A stretch of DNA of 64,000 nt from Dehalococcoidia bacterium (GTDB lineage Bacteria > Chloroflexota > Dehalococcoidia > Bin125): contig JAJDWB010000009.1 of assembly GCA_022825855.1 (NCBI GenBank), positions 248,001 to 312,000 on the forward strand, written 5' to 3'. Positions 26,281 through 35,827 of the stretch are shown here, piece after piece. The notes beneath the pieces are model-generated. The model worked only from the letters and a program-made list of their open reading frames with translations. It was not told the DNA's origin and ran no database searches. Numbering within the stretch: the stretch's first letter is position 1; every line of letters begins with the position of its first letter. The position numbers and the translations under genes are program-made.

Positions 26281-27108
26281 ATGTCCAATCACGAATCCTG
26301 GCCCGACGCCCCAACGGCTCCACTGGACGGCGAGTGGGATGTCACGCTCTGGGACCTGACTGACAATGGCGTACTGGCGATCACGCTGAACCGACCGGAA
26401 CGGCTCAACGCGCTCTCATTCCGGCTGTTGCACGAACTGCAAGCGCTGATCGATTTTGCGGCCGCCAGGCCCGACATCCGGGCTGTCACTCTGCGGGGGT
26501 CGGGTACCCAGGCATTCTGCTCGGGAGACGACCTGTATGGCATGGAACCGACGACCGAGATCGACTCGTCGATCACCGTGCATCATCCCTTCCTGCTCTC
26601 GTTGCGCGCCCTGAAGAAGCCGGTGATCGCACTGGTCACGGGTTGGGCGCTGGGTCACGGCTGGGAGATCGCCTCCGCCTGCGACATCAGGCTCTGCGCC
26701 GACAACCTCGAGGTCGGCGATCACCGCGCGCAGCGGGCGATCGGCATGAACGGCGGCACCACCTGGTTTGCACCGCGGATCATCGGCAGAGGCCGCGCGC
26801 TGGAACTGCTCATGACCGGACGGCACATGTTCGCCGACGAGGCGCTGCAGTCGGGCTGGGCCAACCGGGTCTGGCCTCTGGAGGACTTCGATCGGGAAGC
26901 CGACAGCTACATCGACCAACTGACGAAGCTGCCAACCCTCAATCTGTCCGCATTCAAGGAGATGATTGACTACTCGGCCGAGCACTCGCTGCGCGACAGC
27001 CTCGCGCATGAGGTCGAGGTCGCCGATCGCTACCGCTACACGGAGGACGCCCAGGAGGGCCGCCGAGCCTGGCGTGAGAAACGCCCGTCAGTGTTTCGCG
27101 GGTACTGA
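26281..27108 (+). CDS. enoyl-CoA hydratase/isomerase family protein
   Basis: 275 residues with the crotonase fold: ITLNRPERLNALSF, the first oxyanion-hole segment AFCSGDDLYGM, and the second, VTGWALGHGWEIASACDIRLCADN. Acidic catalytic residues at the positions of Glu144/Glu164 of rat hydratase cannot be assigned with certainty, so hydratase, isomerase or another crotonase activity is possible. It begins a forward run with the HEPN protein and the thiolase, which suggests acyl-CoA breakdown. A second family member is at 44442-45254. Confidence 0.85.
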   Translation: MSNHESWPDAPTAPLDGEWDVTLWDLTDNGVLAITLNRPERLNALSFRLLHELQALIDFAAARPDIRAVTLRGSGTQAFCSGDDLYGMEPTTEIDSSITVHHPFLLSLRALKKPVIALVTGWALGHGWEIASACDIRLCADNLEVGDHRAQRAIGMNGGTTWFAPRIIGRGRALELLMTGRHMFADEALQSGWANRVWPLEDFDREADSYIDQLTKLPTLNLSAFKEMIDYSAEHSLRDSLAHEVEVADRYRYTEDAQEGRRAWREKRPSVFRGY

Positions 27109-27136
27109 GGCACTAGGCTGAAGGCAGGAGGCGCTG

Positions 27137-27487
27137 ATGACAACGCAGACCTATCACGATGCTGCGCTGCACCTGCTGGGCCAAGCCGAATCCGAACTCA
27201 AAGTCGGCGACGCTCGGCAAGCCTCAGAGAAGGGATGGGGCGCGGCGACGCAGATCCTCAAGGCAATCTGTGAGCGCCGAGGATGGCACCATCGCAACTA
27301 CAAGGCGTTGGCGCGGGCGGTGAAGCGGTTGGAAGAAGAGACAAGCGATCAGGAAATCCGACCTCTGTTTCGCAGCGCAAACCTGCTCCACGTCAACTTC
27401 TACGAGGACGCTGAGGAGCCGCAGATTGTCGCCGATGGACTCCGGGACGTTCGGCGGTTCATTGACAAGCTCGACGCGTTGTCCTGA
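27137..27487 (+). CDS. HEPN/PaREP1-like helical protein
   Basis: 116 residues, all helical. It has the HEPN-type motif R79-x5-H85 (RSANLLH) followed by NFYE, and the N-terminal helix LHLLGQAESELKVGDARQASEKGWGAATQILKAI typical of PaREP1/HEPN proteins is split over residues 11-44. HEPN proteins are often toxins that cleave RNA, usually beside a small nucleotidyltransferase antitoxin; no such partner is here. It lies 28 nt after an enoyl-CoA hydratase and 37 nt before a thiolase, apparently in one transcript with them. An RNA-binding or toxin role is only inferred. Confidence 0.7.
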   Translation: MTTQTYHDAALHLLGQAESELKVGDARQASEKGWGAATQILKAICERRGWHHRNYKALARAVKRLEEETSDQEIRPLFRSANLLHVNFYEDAEEPQIVADGLRDVRRFIDKLDALS

Positions 27488-27524
27488 TATCCTGCGCCGC
27501 AGACACCACAACCCAGGAGTAACC

Positions 27525-28751
27525 ATGCCCAAGACCTACATCCTCGGCGGATTCCAGTCCGACTTTGCCCGCAACTGGCGCAAGGAAGAGCACAATCTGC
27601 GTGACGTGATGGCCGAAGCCGTCCACGGCGCTCTGGACGCTGTCTCGATGGAGCCCGGCGACATCGACACCGCGCATGTCGGCAACTTCGCCGGCGAGCT
27701 CTACTCCAAGCAGGGGCAGATGGGCGGTTTTTTCGCCGAGATCAGCCCGGACTTCGGCGGTCTGCCCACCTCCCGGCATGAGGCGGCCTGCGCGTCCGGC
27801 AGCATTTCGATCCTGATGGCATCGGCCGAGCTTGAGGCTGACCGCTACGGGACCGCGCTGATCCTGGGCGTTGAGCAGATGAAGACGGTCAGCCCGGTCG
27901 AGGGCGGCAACTTCCTCGGTACTGCCGGTTGGTACGAGCTTGAGGCAGAAGGCGTGGAGTTGCCCTTCCCCAAGCTCTTCGGTCGCCTGGGCGATGTCTA
28001 CGACGAGCGCTACGGCCTGGATTCGGCACATCTTCAGCGCCTGGCCGAACTCAACTACGAGAACGCCCAGCGCAATCCCGCCGCACAGACGCGCGGATGG
28101 CTGGGCGACGTGCAGGGCGACCTGTCAGAGGGCAAGTACGTGGCCCCGATCACCGGTCGGCTGCTGCTTCGGGACTGCTCGCAGATCACCGACGGCGCCG
28201 CGGCGCTCATCCTTGCCAACGAGGAACGAGCGGCGGAATGGGCTGAGGCGCGCGGCATCGACCTGGCCGACGTGCCCACGATCCAGGGCTGGGGACACCA
28301 CACGGCCGCGCTCACTTTCGATGAGAAGATCGCGCAGGCCCAGGGCGACGACTACGTGCTCCCGCACACGCGACGCGCGATCACCGACGCCTATGAGCGC
28401 GCCGGCATCGACGGCCCCTCGGACCTGGACGCGATCGAAACCCACGACTGTTTCACGACCAGCCATTACATGGCCATTGACCACTTCGGCATTACCGAGC
28501 CGGGCAAGAGCTACGAGGCAATCGAAGACGGCCGTATCGACATGGGCGGCGAACTGCCGATGAACCCCTCGGGCGGACTGATCGGCGGCGGACACCCGGT
28601 CGGCGCGACCGGCGTGCGCCAGGCGCTTGACTGCTGGAAGCAGGTCACCGGCAACGCCGGCGACTACCAAGTCGACGGCGCCCAGCGGGCGGCCATGCTC
28701 AACATTGGCGGCTCCGGCACGACGTCGGTCTCGATAGTCATCGGGCGCTAG
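27525..28751 (+). CDS. thiolase-family acetyl-CoA acetyltransferase
   Basis: 408 residues from ATG 27525 behind AGGAG; an upstream in-frame ATG lies in the HEPN gene. The nucleophile Cys is in EAACASGS (about residue 88), and the C-terminal signature GGGHPVGATGVRQ supplies a catalytic His. DAIETHDCFT matches the SCP-x/archaeal thiolase branch with the motif HDCFT. It would condense or cleave acyl-CoA in fatty-acid or branched-acid metabolism. No DUF35 partner gene follows, which archaeal-type HMG-CoA pathway thiolases usually have, so a degradative role is more likely. Confidence 0.88.
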   Translation: MPKTYILGGFQSDFARNWRKEEHNLRDVMAEAVHGALDAVSMEPGDIDTAHVGNFAGELYSKQGQMGGFFAEISPDFGGLPTSRHEAACASGSISILMASAELEADRYGTALILGVEQMKTVSPVEGGNFLGTAGWYELEAEGVELPFPKLFGRLGDVYDERYGLDSAHLQRLAELNYENAQRNPAAQTRGWLGDVQGDLSEGKYVAPITGRLLLRDCSQITDGAAALILANEERAAEWAEARGIDLADVPTIQGWGHHTAALTFDEKIAQAQGDDYVLPHTRRAITDAYERAGIDGPSDLDAIETHDCFTTSHYMAIDHFGITEPGKSYEAIEDGRIDMGGELPMNPSGGLIGGGHPVGATGVRQALDCWKQVTGNAGDYQVDGAQRAAMLNIGGSGTTSVSIVIGR

Positions 28752-28793
28752 TTCAAGCGACTCGAGAGATCCCTTTCGACAGGAACGCTCGCG

Positions 28794-30020
28794 TTACCCG
28801 ATCACGCCCTCGCCTGACAGGGATGCCAGTTCCTCGTCGGAGAGGCCGAGCCGCTCTCTCAGCACTTCTCCAGAGTGCTCTCCGAGTTCCGGCGCGTCTC
28901 GGCGAATCGACGCCGGTTGGCCGTGCAGCATGACGGGATGGGTCAGAGTTGGCGTCGGGCCGTAGATCCGATGATCGTGGTCGATGAGGTATTCGTTGGC
29001 GATGACCGCGGGGTCGCTGGTCAGGTCGCCGATCTGTTGCACCCGCGTGAATATCAGGTTGGGCTCGCTGAGCAACCGCTGTTCCCAGTCCTCGCGGGGA
29101 GCGGTCGCGAAGCGTTCTTCAATCAGGGAGATCAATGCCTTGCAGTGCTCTCCCATCGTCGCGAGGGTCGTGAAGCGTTGGTCGTCGACGATCTCATCCA
29201 GGCCCATTGCACGGCAGAAGGACGGCCAGTCTCGCTCCGCCTCAAGGATGCCCAGCATCAACCACTTGCCGTCGGCGCACTGGTAGAGATTCCAGAGCGG
29301 ATTGGCTGCGTTCGAGCGGTCGAAGCGCGGCCAGAGATCAAGGTCATGCATTGCGGCGACACTGATTCCCCAGAACTGCAGCCACATCGTCGCCATGATG
29401 TGTGAGACCTCGATTCGCTGTCCCTTGCCGCCGTTCAGCTCGCGTCCGGCGATCGCGGCCAGGCAGCCGTAGGCGAGACAGGTTGCACCCATCACGTCGG
29501 CGATGCCCAGGGTGTTCCAATTGGGCGGATCGTCCGGCGCGCCGCCGGAATACATGAACCCGCCCCGCGCCTGGCCGACTGCATCGAGCGCGGGCAAGTG
29601 CGCTTCCGCGCCCTTGAAGCCGTATCCGGCCGTGGCGGCATGAATCAGTCCCGGGTTCAGCTCCATCAGCGCCTCGGTTGAGAGTCCCAGCTTTTCGAAG
29701 GTCCCGGGACGGTAGTTCTCGATGAACACGTCGGTGTCGACGATGAGATCGCGGAACAGCTCGCGGCCGCGCTCAGATTTGAGGTCCAGCGCCAGCGAGC
29801 GCTTGTTGCGATTGACCGCTTCGAACAGGGCCGAGCGGCCGTCGGGCATTCGATTGGGAATCCCTGCCACCGACTCGACGAAACGCGCCGCGTCGGGCCG
29901 GGTGGGCGACTCGATCTTGATCACATCGGCGCCGAGATCGCCGAGCATCATCCCGCCGATCGGGCCGAAGCCCCAGGTTGAGCACTCCAACACCTTGATT
30001 CCATCTAGCGGTCCGGGCAT
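28794..30020 (-). CDS. class III CoA-transferase (CaiB/BaiF)
   Basis: 408 residues in the standard order: LDGIKVLECSTWGFGPIGGMMLGDLGADVIKIE at the start (split by the family pattern GxxV ... GADVIKIE), RNKRSLALDL, ENYRPGTFEKLGL, and the nucleophilic Asp175 in LGIADVMGA. These enzymes move CoA between carboxylic acids through a mixed anhydride with the Asp. It is convergent with the thiolase gene and is followed, on its own strand 36 nt upstream, by methylmalonyl-CoA mutase. The natural acid is unknown. Compare the permuted relative at 48934-50322. Confidence 0.9.
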   Translation of the reverse strand: MPGPLDGIKVLECSTWGFGPIGGMMLGDLGADVIKIESPTRPDAARFVESVAGIPNRMPDGRSALFEAVNRNKRSLALDLKSERGRELFRDLIVDTDVFIENYRPGTFEKLGLSTEALMELNPGLIHAATAGYGFKGAEAHLPALDAVGQARGGFMYSGGAPDDPPNWNTLGIADVMGATCLAYGCLAAIAGRELNGGKGQRIEVSHIMATMWLQFWGISVAAMHDLDLWPRFDRSNAANPLWNLYQCADGKWLMLGILEAERDWPSFCRAMGLDEIVDDQRFTTLATMGEHCKALISLIEERFATAPREDWEQRLLSEPNLIFTRVQQIGDLTSDPAVIANEYLIDHDHRIYGPTPTLTHPVMLHGQPASIRRDAPELGEHSGEVLRERLGLSDEELASLSGEGVIG

Positions 30021-30056
30021 GATGTGCTCCCTGCATCTGAGATCGGCGTAGACGAT

Positions 30057-31733
30057 TTAGAGCACGACGTGCTCCTGGTGCTCGCCGAAGACATCGCGCA
30101 TGGCGTTCATGATCTCGCCCAGCGAGCAGTAGCTGTTGACGGCGTCGAGCATGTAGGGCATCGAGTTGGCGCGTGGGTCCCGACAGACATTGGCCAGCGC
30201 CTGCAGGGCCGACTCCGCATGGTCTTGATCGCGCTCGGCGCGGGTCCGGCGCAGCCGCTCGAGGTGACGCGCTTCGCCCTGCGGGTCCATCTTCAGAATG
30301 GGAATCTCGATCGGCTCCTCGATCTCGAAATCGTTGACGCCGACAATTGTCCGATCACCGCGTTCGATCTCACCCTGGAAGCGGGCCGAGGCGTCGGCGA
30401 TTTCCTTCTGGAAGTAGCCGGACTCGATCGAGGCGATTACGCCGCCCAGCGCATCGATTTGCTCGAAGTACTGGTAAACATCGCGCTCGATCTCGTTGGT
30501 CAGTTGCTCGACAAAGTAGGAGCCGCCCAGGGGATCGACGGTGTTGATCGCGCCGGACTCGTGCATGATCACCTGCTGTGTGCGCACTGCCAGCCGAGCC
30601 GCCTTCTCCGAGGGCAGAGCCAGTGCCTCGTCCATCGCGTCGGTGTGCAACGACTGGGTACCGCCCAACACCGCCGCCAGTGCCTGGATCGTCACCCGCA
30701 GCAGGTTGACCTCGGGCTGCACGTCGGTGAGCGAGACTCCGGCGGTCTGGGTGTGGAATCGCATCCACCACGAACGCGGATTCTCCGCCCCGAAGGTCTC
30801 GCGCATCTCGCGCGCCCAGATCCGTCGGGCGGCACGGAACTTGGCGATCTCCTCAAAGAAGTCATTGTGCGAGTTGAAGAAGAAGGACAGGCGCGGCGCG
30901 AACTCGTCGATGTGCAATCCCCGCTCCAGCGCCCAGCGGACGTACTCCATCCCGTCGGCCAGCGTGAATGCCAGCTCCTGCGCCGCCGTCGAGCCGGCCT
31001 CGCGAATGTGATAGCCGGACACCGAGATCGAGTTCCAGCGCGGCATGTACTCGGAAGCGAACTCAACGGTGTCGGTGACGAGTCGCATGGAGGGACGCGG
31101 CGGGAAGACGAACTCGTTCTGTGCGATGTACTCCTTGAGGATGTCGTTCTGCAACGTGCCACCCAGCTTGGAACGGTCGATCCCGCGCTTCTCGGCGGCG
31201 GCGATGTACATCGCCCAGATCGGCGCGGCCGGTGAGTTGATCGTCATCGAGGTCGTGATCTGATCGAGCGGCAGCTCGTCCAGCAGGATCTCCATGTCGG
31301 CCAGCGACGACACCGCTACGCCGCACTTGCCGAACTCGCCGGCGGCGAGTTCGTCGTCGTGGTCGTAGCCCATCAGCGTGGGCATGTCGAAGGCAATTGA
31401 GAGTCCGGTCTGGCCGTCGTCGAGCAAGCGGCGGAAGCGGGAGTTGGTCTCTTCGGCCGAGCCGAAGCCGGCGAACATGCGGATGGTCCAGGGACGGCCG
31501 CGGTACCCGGTCGGGTGGACGCCGCGCGTAAACGGATATTCGCCGGGCAGGCCCAGATCGCGCTCGACGTCCCAGCCCGATTCGTCCAGCGTGGTCGCGT
31601 CATAGAGCCGCTCGACCGGCCGCGACGACACCGTCATGAACGGCCCAGGCTGCTCTCGGCCTTCGGCTTCGACCCGAGCATCCCACTCCGACCGAGACTT
31701 CCGCAGCGCATCAATCGTCGCCGAATCAAGCAT
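30057..31733 (-). CDS. methylmalonyl-CoA mutase large-subunit (catalytic domain)
   Basis: 558 residues from ATG 31733, where GGGAG sits at proper spacing; an ATG at 31739 is two codons longer. It is the TIM-barrel part only: [26 protein letters not shown], the substrate-binding stretch [13 protein letters not shown], and [35 protein letters not shown], each typical of the family. The B12-binding domain is missing, as in split enzymes of Chloroflexota and archaea, so a separate small subunit must exist outside this window. It isomerises methylmalonyl-CoA and succinyl-CoA. Isobutyryl- or other acyl-CoA mutase activity cannot be excluded. Confidence 0.9.
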   Translation of the reverse strand: MLDSATIDALRKSRSEWDARVEAEGREQPGPFMTVSSRPVERLYDATTLDESGWDVERDLGLPGEYPFTRGVHPTGYRGRPWTIRMFAGFGSAEETNSRFRRLLDDGQTGLSIAFDMPTLMGYDHDDELAAGEFGKCGVAVSSLADMEILLDELPLDQITTSMTINSPAAPIWAMYIAAAEKRGIDRSKLGGTLQNDILKEYIAQNEFVFPPRPSMRLVTDTVEFASEYMPRWNSISVSGYHIREAGSTAAQELAFTLADGMEYVRWALERGLHIDEFAPRLSFFFNSHNDFFEEIAKFRAARRIWAREMRETFGAENPRSWWMRFHTQTAGVSLTDVQPEVNLLRVTIQALAAVLGGTQSLHTDAMDEALALPSEKAARLAVRTQQVIMHESGAINTVDPLGGSYFVEQLTNEIERDVYQYFEQIDALGGVIASIESGYFQKEIADASARFQGEIERGDRTIVGVNDFEIEEPIEIPILKMDPQGEARHLERLRRTRAERDQDHAESALQALANVCRDPRANSMPYMLDAVNSYCSLGEIMNAMRDVFGEHQEHVVL

Positions 31734-31848
31734 CGCCATCTCCCGCCTGGAACCACTCGCTACCCGTCGAGTATACGAAGGACGACTGCGGATCAACGCT
31801 GGCCGCTCGGACTCGGCGGGAATCACGGACGCGGGTGACTGCTGCTCG

Positions 31849-32274
31849 CTACGCCGAACGACGGGCCAACTCGCTCACCAGCTCCTCGTACTCCGATTCG
31901 GTCATCGGCGGGCCGACGAATCCGGGGCAAGCCAGATCCCGTTCGATCCTCGGCGTGCGGCCATCCTCGACTTCCAGGCGAAAGGGATAGTCGCGGCAGC
32001 CCTTCGGCCTGACGTCATACTCACTGCAACGGCGATCGGCGGTGAGCAAGACGCAGGCATCGTCGGTCTGGCGCATCAAGACCATCGCCGCGCGCTCTTC
32101 CACGACTTCCCAGACGTCCACCCTGCTCGCGAGGCGTGTGACTTCGTCCTCGCCCAGGTCGACGCGATAAGGATTGCGGCAGCACATTGCGCCGCATTCG
32201 TCGGCCAGACAGCGGAACGACGGCATGCCGGGACGTACGACCGGGTCGTCGTCCTGACGCGCGTCATCGGTCAT
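31849..32274 (-). CDS. YkgJ-family cysteine cluster protein
   Basis: 141 residues with the YkgJ pattern: [13 protein letters not shown] (Cys22, Cys27, Cys31, Cys32), then [18 protein letters not shown] and a last cysteine in ACPGF. The family is thought to bind zinc or an iron-sulfur cluster and often sits beside enzymes needing metal insertion or maturation. It starts 12 nt after the stop of the KamA-family radical SAM gene, so the two are very likely co-expressed. Its role may be linked to that enzyme's cluster, but this is inference. Confidence 0.85.
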   Translation of the reverse strand: MTDDARQDDDPVVRPGMPSFRCLADECGAMCCRNPYRVDLGEDEVTRLASRVDVWEVVEERAAMVLMRQTDDACVLLTADRRCSEYDVRPKGCRDYPFRLEVEDGRTPRIERDLACPGFVGPPMTESEYEELVSELARRSA

Positions 32275-32286
32275 CGGAGCGGAGTT

Positions 32287-33711
32287 CTAGCCGCCCGCAG
32301 CAGCGGCGTCGAGCAACTGGATCCGGGTTTCCTCGCGCGACCAGGGCGAGCCCTCTTCAGCCAGCAGCTCGCGCAGGCGCGCTTCATAGAAGAACTCGTC
32401 GCCTTCGGCGGGCTCCAACTCGTCCAGCCAGCTTGCCGTGTCCGAGTATTTGGCGAAGAACGGCTTGCCGACCCACTCAGGGTCGCGGCCCTGAAGGAAG
32501 CGCAGCACGATCAGCTTTTCGCCGCGGAACTCCGAGACGCCAAGAATCTGGACTTTGCCCGGTCCGGCCGACATGGAAGGGCCGCGCACGGTCCGGGCCA
32601 CGCCCGAGACCTTTGCGTAGGCGCCGCGGAAGATCTCCTGACAGTCGACCAGGGGCAGCTCGAAGTAGCGCTTGGCGCCGGTGTCGCGTGCGACGAACAG
32701 GTAGTAGGGCACGCAACCGGCCTGGGTCTGCTCGGCCCACATGTCGGCCAGGAGCTGCGAGTCCGCGTTGATGTGGTTGAGCAGCGGCGTCTGGGTGCGA
32801 ATCTGCGCGCCGGTCTCGCGAATCCGCTTGACCGCTTCCAGGGCCACTGACGTGCGCAGCTCGGCCGGATGGTTGAAGTGCGCCATCAGGGCCAACTGCA
32901 TGCCCGCGTCGGTCACCTCGCGGAACAGATCGAGCAGGTCCTCGGCATCGTCGTCGTAGAGGAAGCGGTGCGGCCAGTAGGCGATCGCCTTGGAGCCGAT
33001 GCGCACGGTGCGCAGGTTATGTCCGGCGTCCGGCTTGGTCAGCGGCTCGATGTACTCGCGCAGCGTCTTGGTCTTCATGATCAGCGGGTCGCCGCCGGTG
33101 AAGAGGATGTCGGAAATCTCGTGGTGCTCGGCCAGGTAGCCGCGCAGCAACTCGCCCTCACGCATTGCGAACTTCTTGCCCTCCAGACCGACGAACTGCG
33201 GCCAGCGGAAGCAGAACGTGCAATAGGCGTGGCAGGTCTGACCCTGCGACGGGAAAAACAGCGCCGTTTCGCGGTATTTGTGCTGCATGCCCGGCAGCGG
33301 TTCGCTCTGCAGGCTGGGCATGTTGTGTTCCATCTGACCGGCGGGATGGGGATTCAGCGTCATCCGGATCTCGTCCGCCACCACCTTGAGTTCGCGCGAA
33401 TTCTTGCCGGAGTCAATCGCCGCCGCCATCTTGTCGAAGTCGGCCGGCGCCAGCATGTCCTTCTGCGGAAACGTGAGCCTGAACATGCCGTCGTTGAGCG
33501 CGTCGTCCCAATCGATCAGGTGATCGACGACGTAGCGATTCGACTTGAACGGCAACACGCGGCCGACCACGTTGATGTTGTAGACAACGTCGTCCGGCAG
33601 GGCCTGGATCTGATCGAGCTGTTCGAAATTGTGCAGGTTGATCGCCTGGTACTGCTCGGATCCGAAGTCCATGGACTCCATGTTCACCACGTCGTATCGA
33701 TTGCTGACCAT
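32287..33711 (-). CDS. KamA-family radical SAM aminomutase-like protein
   Basis: 474 residues with GGAG seven bases before ATG 33711. The radical SAM cluster motif is C160-x3-C164-x2-C167 (CHAYCTFC), followed by TGGDPL, the SAM-binding GGE-like segment. Lysine 2,3-aminomutases bind PLP through a Lys in PGGGGK; here the matching stretch is SAGPGKVQIL, so the Lys seems kept but the loop is shorter. Substrate-binding acidic residues cannot be confirmed. It may be an amino-acid 2,3-aminomutase of unknown substrate. It is followed by the YkgJ gene. Confidence 0.82.
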   Translation of the reverse strand: MVSNRYDVVNMESMDFGSEQYQAINLHNFEQLDQIQALPDDVVYNINVVGRVLPFKSNRYVVDHLIDWDDALNDGMFRLTFPQKDMLAPADFDKMAAAIDSGKNSRELKVVADEIRMTLNPHPAGQMEHNMPSLQSEPLPGMQHKYRETALFFPSQGQTCHAYCTFCFRWPQFVGLEGKKFAMREGELLRGYLAEHHEISDILFTGGDPLIMKTKTLREYIEPLTKPDAGHNLRTVRIGSKAIAYWPHRFLYDDDAEDLLDLFREVTDAGMQLALMAHFNHPAELRTSVALEAVKRIRETGAQIRTQTPLLNHINADSQLLADMWAEQTQAGCVPYYLFVARDTGAKRYFELPLVDCQEIFRGAYAKVSGVARTVRGPSMSAGPGKVQILGVSEFRGEKLIVLRFLQGRDPEWVGKPFFAKYSDTASWLDELEPAEGDEFFYEARLRELLAEEGSPWSREETRIQLLDAAAAGG

Positions 33712-33856
33712 GCCAAATCTCCAGTTCGGCGCCGCCGCACGGTTGCGACCCTCGGCGCGGCGCGCTGCCCGCTAGTTGTCATATTCGCTCAGGCTTCATT
33801 CTAGAGAACGCTCCGCGCGGTCGATTTCCCCGCCGTTAATCGCGCCGAACGGATCG

Positions 33857-34765
33857 TTAACCGCGTTCGAGTCTGAGCAGCGAAATCTCGGGCCGGCAGG
33901 CGAATCGAAACGGTACGTGGGCCGTGCCGAATCCTCGGCTGACCACCACCTGCGACCCATTCACTGTGAAGACGCCCGACGCCTGCTCGCGACCCACCAG
34001 CATCGAGTGACGCAGCGGCGCGCCCCAGCCGGGCACGCGAATCTGCCCGCCGTGCGTGTGACCGCAGAGGACCAGCGACGGCCCGCCCTCTGTCTGCGGG
34101 GGCAGCCGCAGCGCCGCGTCGGGCGCATGCGTGAGCAACATCGAGAACACGTCCGGCTGCCCCGGCGGCCGATGGCCAGGTGGCGGCATCGCCGACTCCA
34201 ACCGCGCCATGCGAACGGAGTCGTCGCCTGCGCCGCCGATCCGCACCAACTCTCCGCCGATCTCCAGCGACCGCCACTCGTTGCGCAGCACGTCGATCCC
34301 AGCAGACTCCAGTCGTTCAACGAACGGGGACGGATCGACGAAACGGCGGGGCGAACCGCGCAACCGGTCGAGGTTGAACGACAACCACTCCTCCAGAGTT
34401 CGTACCGGCGCGCAGTAGTCGTGCGCGCCCAGGGTGGCATAGACGCCGAGGGGCGCGCGAAGTTGCGTCAGCGCGTCGGCTGCAGTATCCCATCCGGCGG
34501 CGGTCTCGACGTAATCGCCGGTGCAGAGGATGAGGTCGTACTCCAGCGGCGCAATCGCGTCGAGAAACCGGCCAACCGAGTCGCCCGAGGCAGGGAAATG
34601 CGTGTCGGACACATGCAGGATGCGCAAGCCATCGAGTCCGGGCGGCAGCTCGGCAAACGCGAGCCGACGTTCGGTCACTTCGACCGCCGTGGACTCCCAC
34701 CAGGCATAGAGCGCAGCCGCTGCGCCAAGCGCGCCAGTCCAGGTCGCCAAACGGGCCAGATTCAA
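33857..34765 (-). CDS. membrane-anchored metallophosphoesterase
   Basis: About 302 residues. The best start is TTG 34765, just inside the end of the upstream aldo/keto reductase gene, because an N-terminal membrane anchor (LATWTGALGAAAALYAWW) then follows; no ATG fits. The calcineurin-like motifs are complete: LHVSDTHFP (DxH), CTGDYVE (GDxxE), LGAHDYC (GNHD-like, with Ala for Asn), and CGHTHGGQ (GHTHGGQ). This is the YkuE/YaeI type, which acts on UDP-sugar lipids or phospholipids outside the membrane face. The Asn to Ala change in the GNHD motif could lower activity. Confidence 0.75.
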   Translation of the reverse strand: MNLARLATWTGALGAAAALYAWWESTAVEVTERRLAFAELPPGLDGLRILHVSDTHFPASGDSVGRFLDAIAPLEYDLILCTGDYVETAAGWDTAADALTQLRAPLGVYATLGAHDYCAPVRTLEEWLSFNLDRLRGSPRRFVDPSPFVERLESAGIDVLRNEWRSLEIGGELVRIGGAGDDSVRMARLESAMPPPGHRPPGQPDVFSMLLTHAPDAALRLPPQTEGGPSLVLCGHTHGGQIRVPGWGAPLRHSMLVGREQASGVFTVNGSQVVVSRGFGTAHVPFRFACRPEISLLRLERG

Positions 34766-34770
34766 GAGCG

Positions 34771-35727
34771 TTAGCCCAGGATCTCGTCGACCGCTGCGAA
34801 GTCCTCGGCCGACAGCTCCCAGCTCAGCGTCGATGCGACGTTGGCCTCGATCTGCTCCGGTTTCGTTGCGCCGGCGATCACCGAAGAGACCGCCTGGTCC
34901 GACGCGAGCCAACTCAGGGCGAGATCGAGGATGCTGTGGCCGTGGTCCTCGGCGAAGCGGGTCAGCGCGTCGAGCTTGTCCCAGTTGTCGTCCGAGGTCA
35001 GCGCCCCGATCCGCGCCGGCATCGCCTTCGACCAGGCCGCCAGGCGTGTGCCCTCGGGCAGGTCTGCGCCGCGCGTGTACTTGCCGGTCAGGAATCCCGA
35101 GGCGAGCGGGAAGAACGGAAGTTGTCCCAGACCGAACTGGCGACAGGCTGGCATGATCTCCGGCTCGATCTTGCGCTCCAACAGGCTCCACTCGTTCTGC
35201 GCCGAAACGAAGCGGACGTAGCCCTTCGCCTTCGATGTCCAGTCGGCGTCGGCGATCTGCCAGCCGGTGAAGTTGGAATGTCCGACGTAGCGCACCACGC
35301 CGCGATGGACGAGGTCCGAGAGCGCCTCGAGCGTCTCCTCGATCGGCGTGTCGGGGTCCGGCTGGTGCATCTGGTAGACGTCGATGTAGTCGGTGCCCAG
35401 CCTACGAAGCGAGCGCTCGACCGCCCTCTCGATGTAATGCCGCGAGCCGCCGCGCGTGAACGGTCCGTCGCCGACCGGCATGGCGAACTTGGTCGCAATC
35501 AGCACGTCCTCGCGCCGCGAACCGAGCGCCTTGCCGAGGAACTCCTCGGACTTGCCGCCGCCGTAGATGTCGGCCGTGTCGAAGAAGTTGATCCCCGCGT
35601 CGAGCGCGGCGTCGACGACCGACTTCGAGCCCTCGTAGTCCAGCCGCATGCCGAAGTTGTTCGTCCCCAGCCCGGCCAGAGAGACCTGCAAACCTGAGTT
35701 GCCAAGCCGTCGGTACTTCATGGACAT
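34771..35727 (-). CDS. aldo/keto reductase
   Basis: 318 residues from ATG 35727 (GGAGGAG upstream). The TIM-barrel family motifs are present: NFFDTADIYGGGKSEE (catalytic Asp and Tyr), ATKFAMP (Lys), YQMHQPD (His), and a C-terminal NADPH-binding stretch SVIAGATKPEQIEAN. It belongs to the AKR groups related to YajO/Kv-beta. It reduces aldehydes or ketones; the substrate is not predictable. The stop is 5 nt from the start of the metallophosphoesterase, so the two are co-transcribed. A second family member is at 51940-52941. Confidence 0.9.
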   Translation of the reverse strand: MSMKYRRLGNSGLQVSLAGLGTNNFGMRLDYEGSKSVVDAALDAGINFFDTADIYGGGKSEEFLGKALGSRREDVLIATKFAMPVGDGPFTRGGSRHYIERAVERSLRRLGTDYIDVYQMHQPDPDTPIEETLEALSDLVHRGVVRYVGHSNFTGWQIADADWTSKAKGYVRFVSAQNEWSLLERKIEPEIMPACRQFGLGQLPFFPLASGFLTGKYTRGADLPEGTRLAAWSKAMPARIGALTSDDNWDKLDALTRFAEDHGHSILDLALSWLASDQAVSSVIAGATKPEQIEANVASTLSWELSAEDFAAVDEILG

Positions 35728-35827
35728 GCGCACTCCTCCATCAGCGTGTGGTCGTCTCATCCAGAGCTTACGACCTCGACACGGCAGATTGATGCAAGGA
35801 CGACGGAAACAGGGCAAAGTAAAGGGG

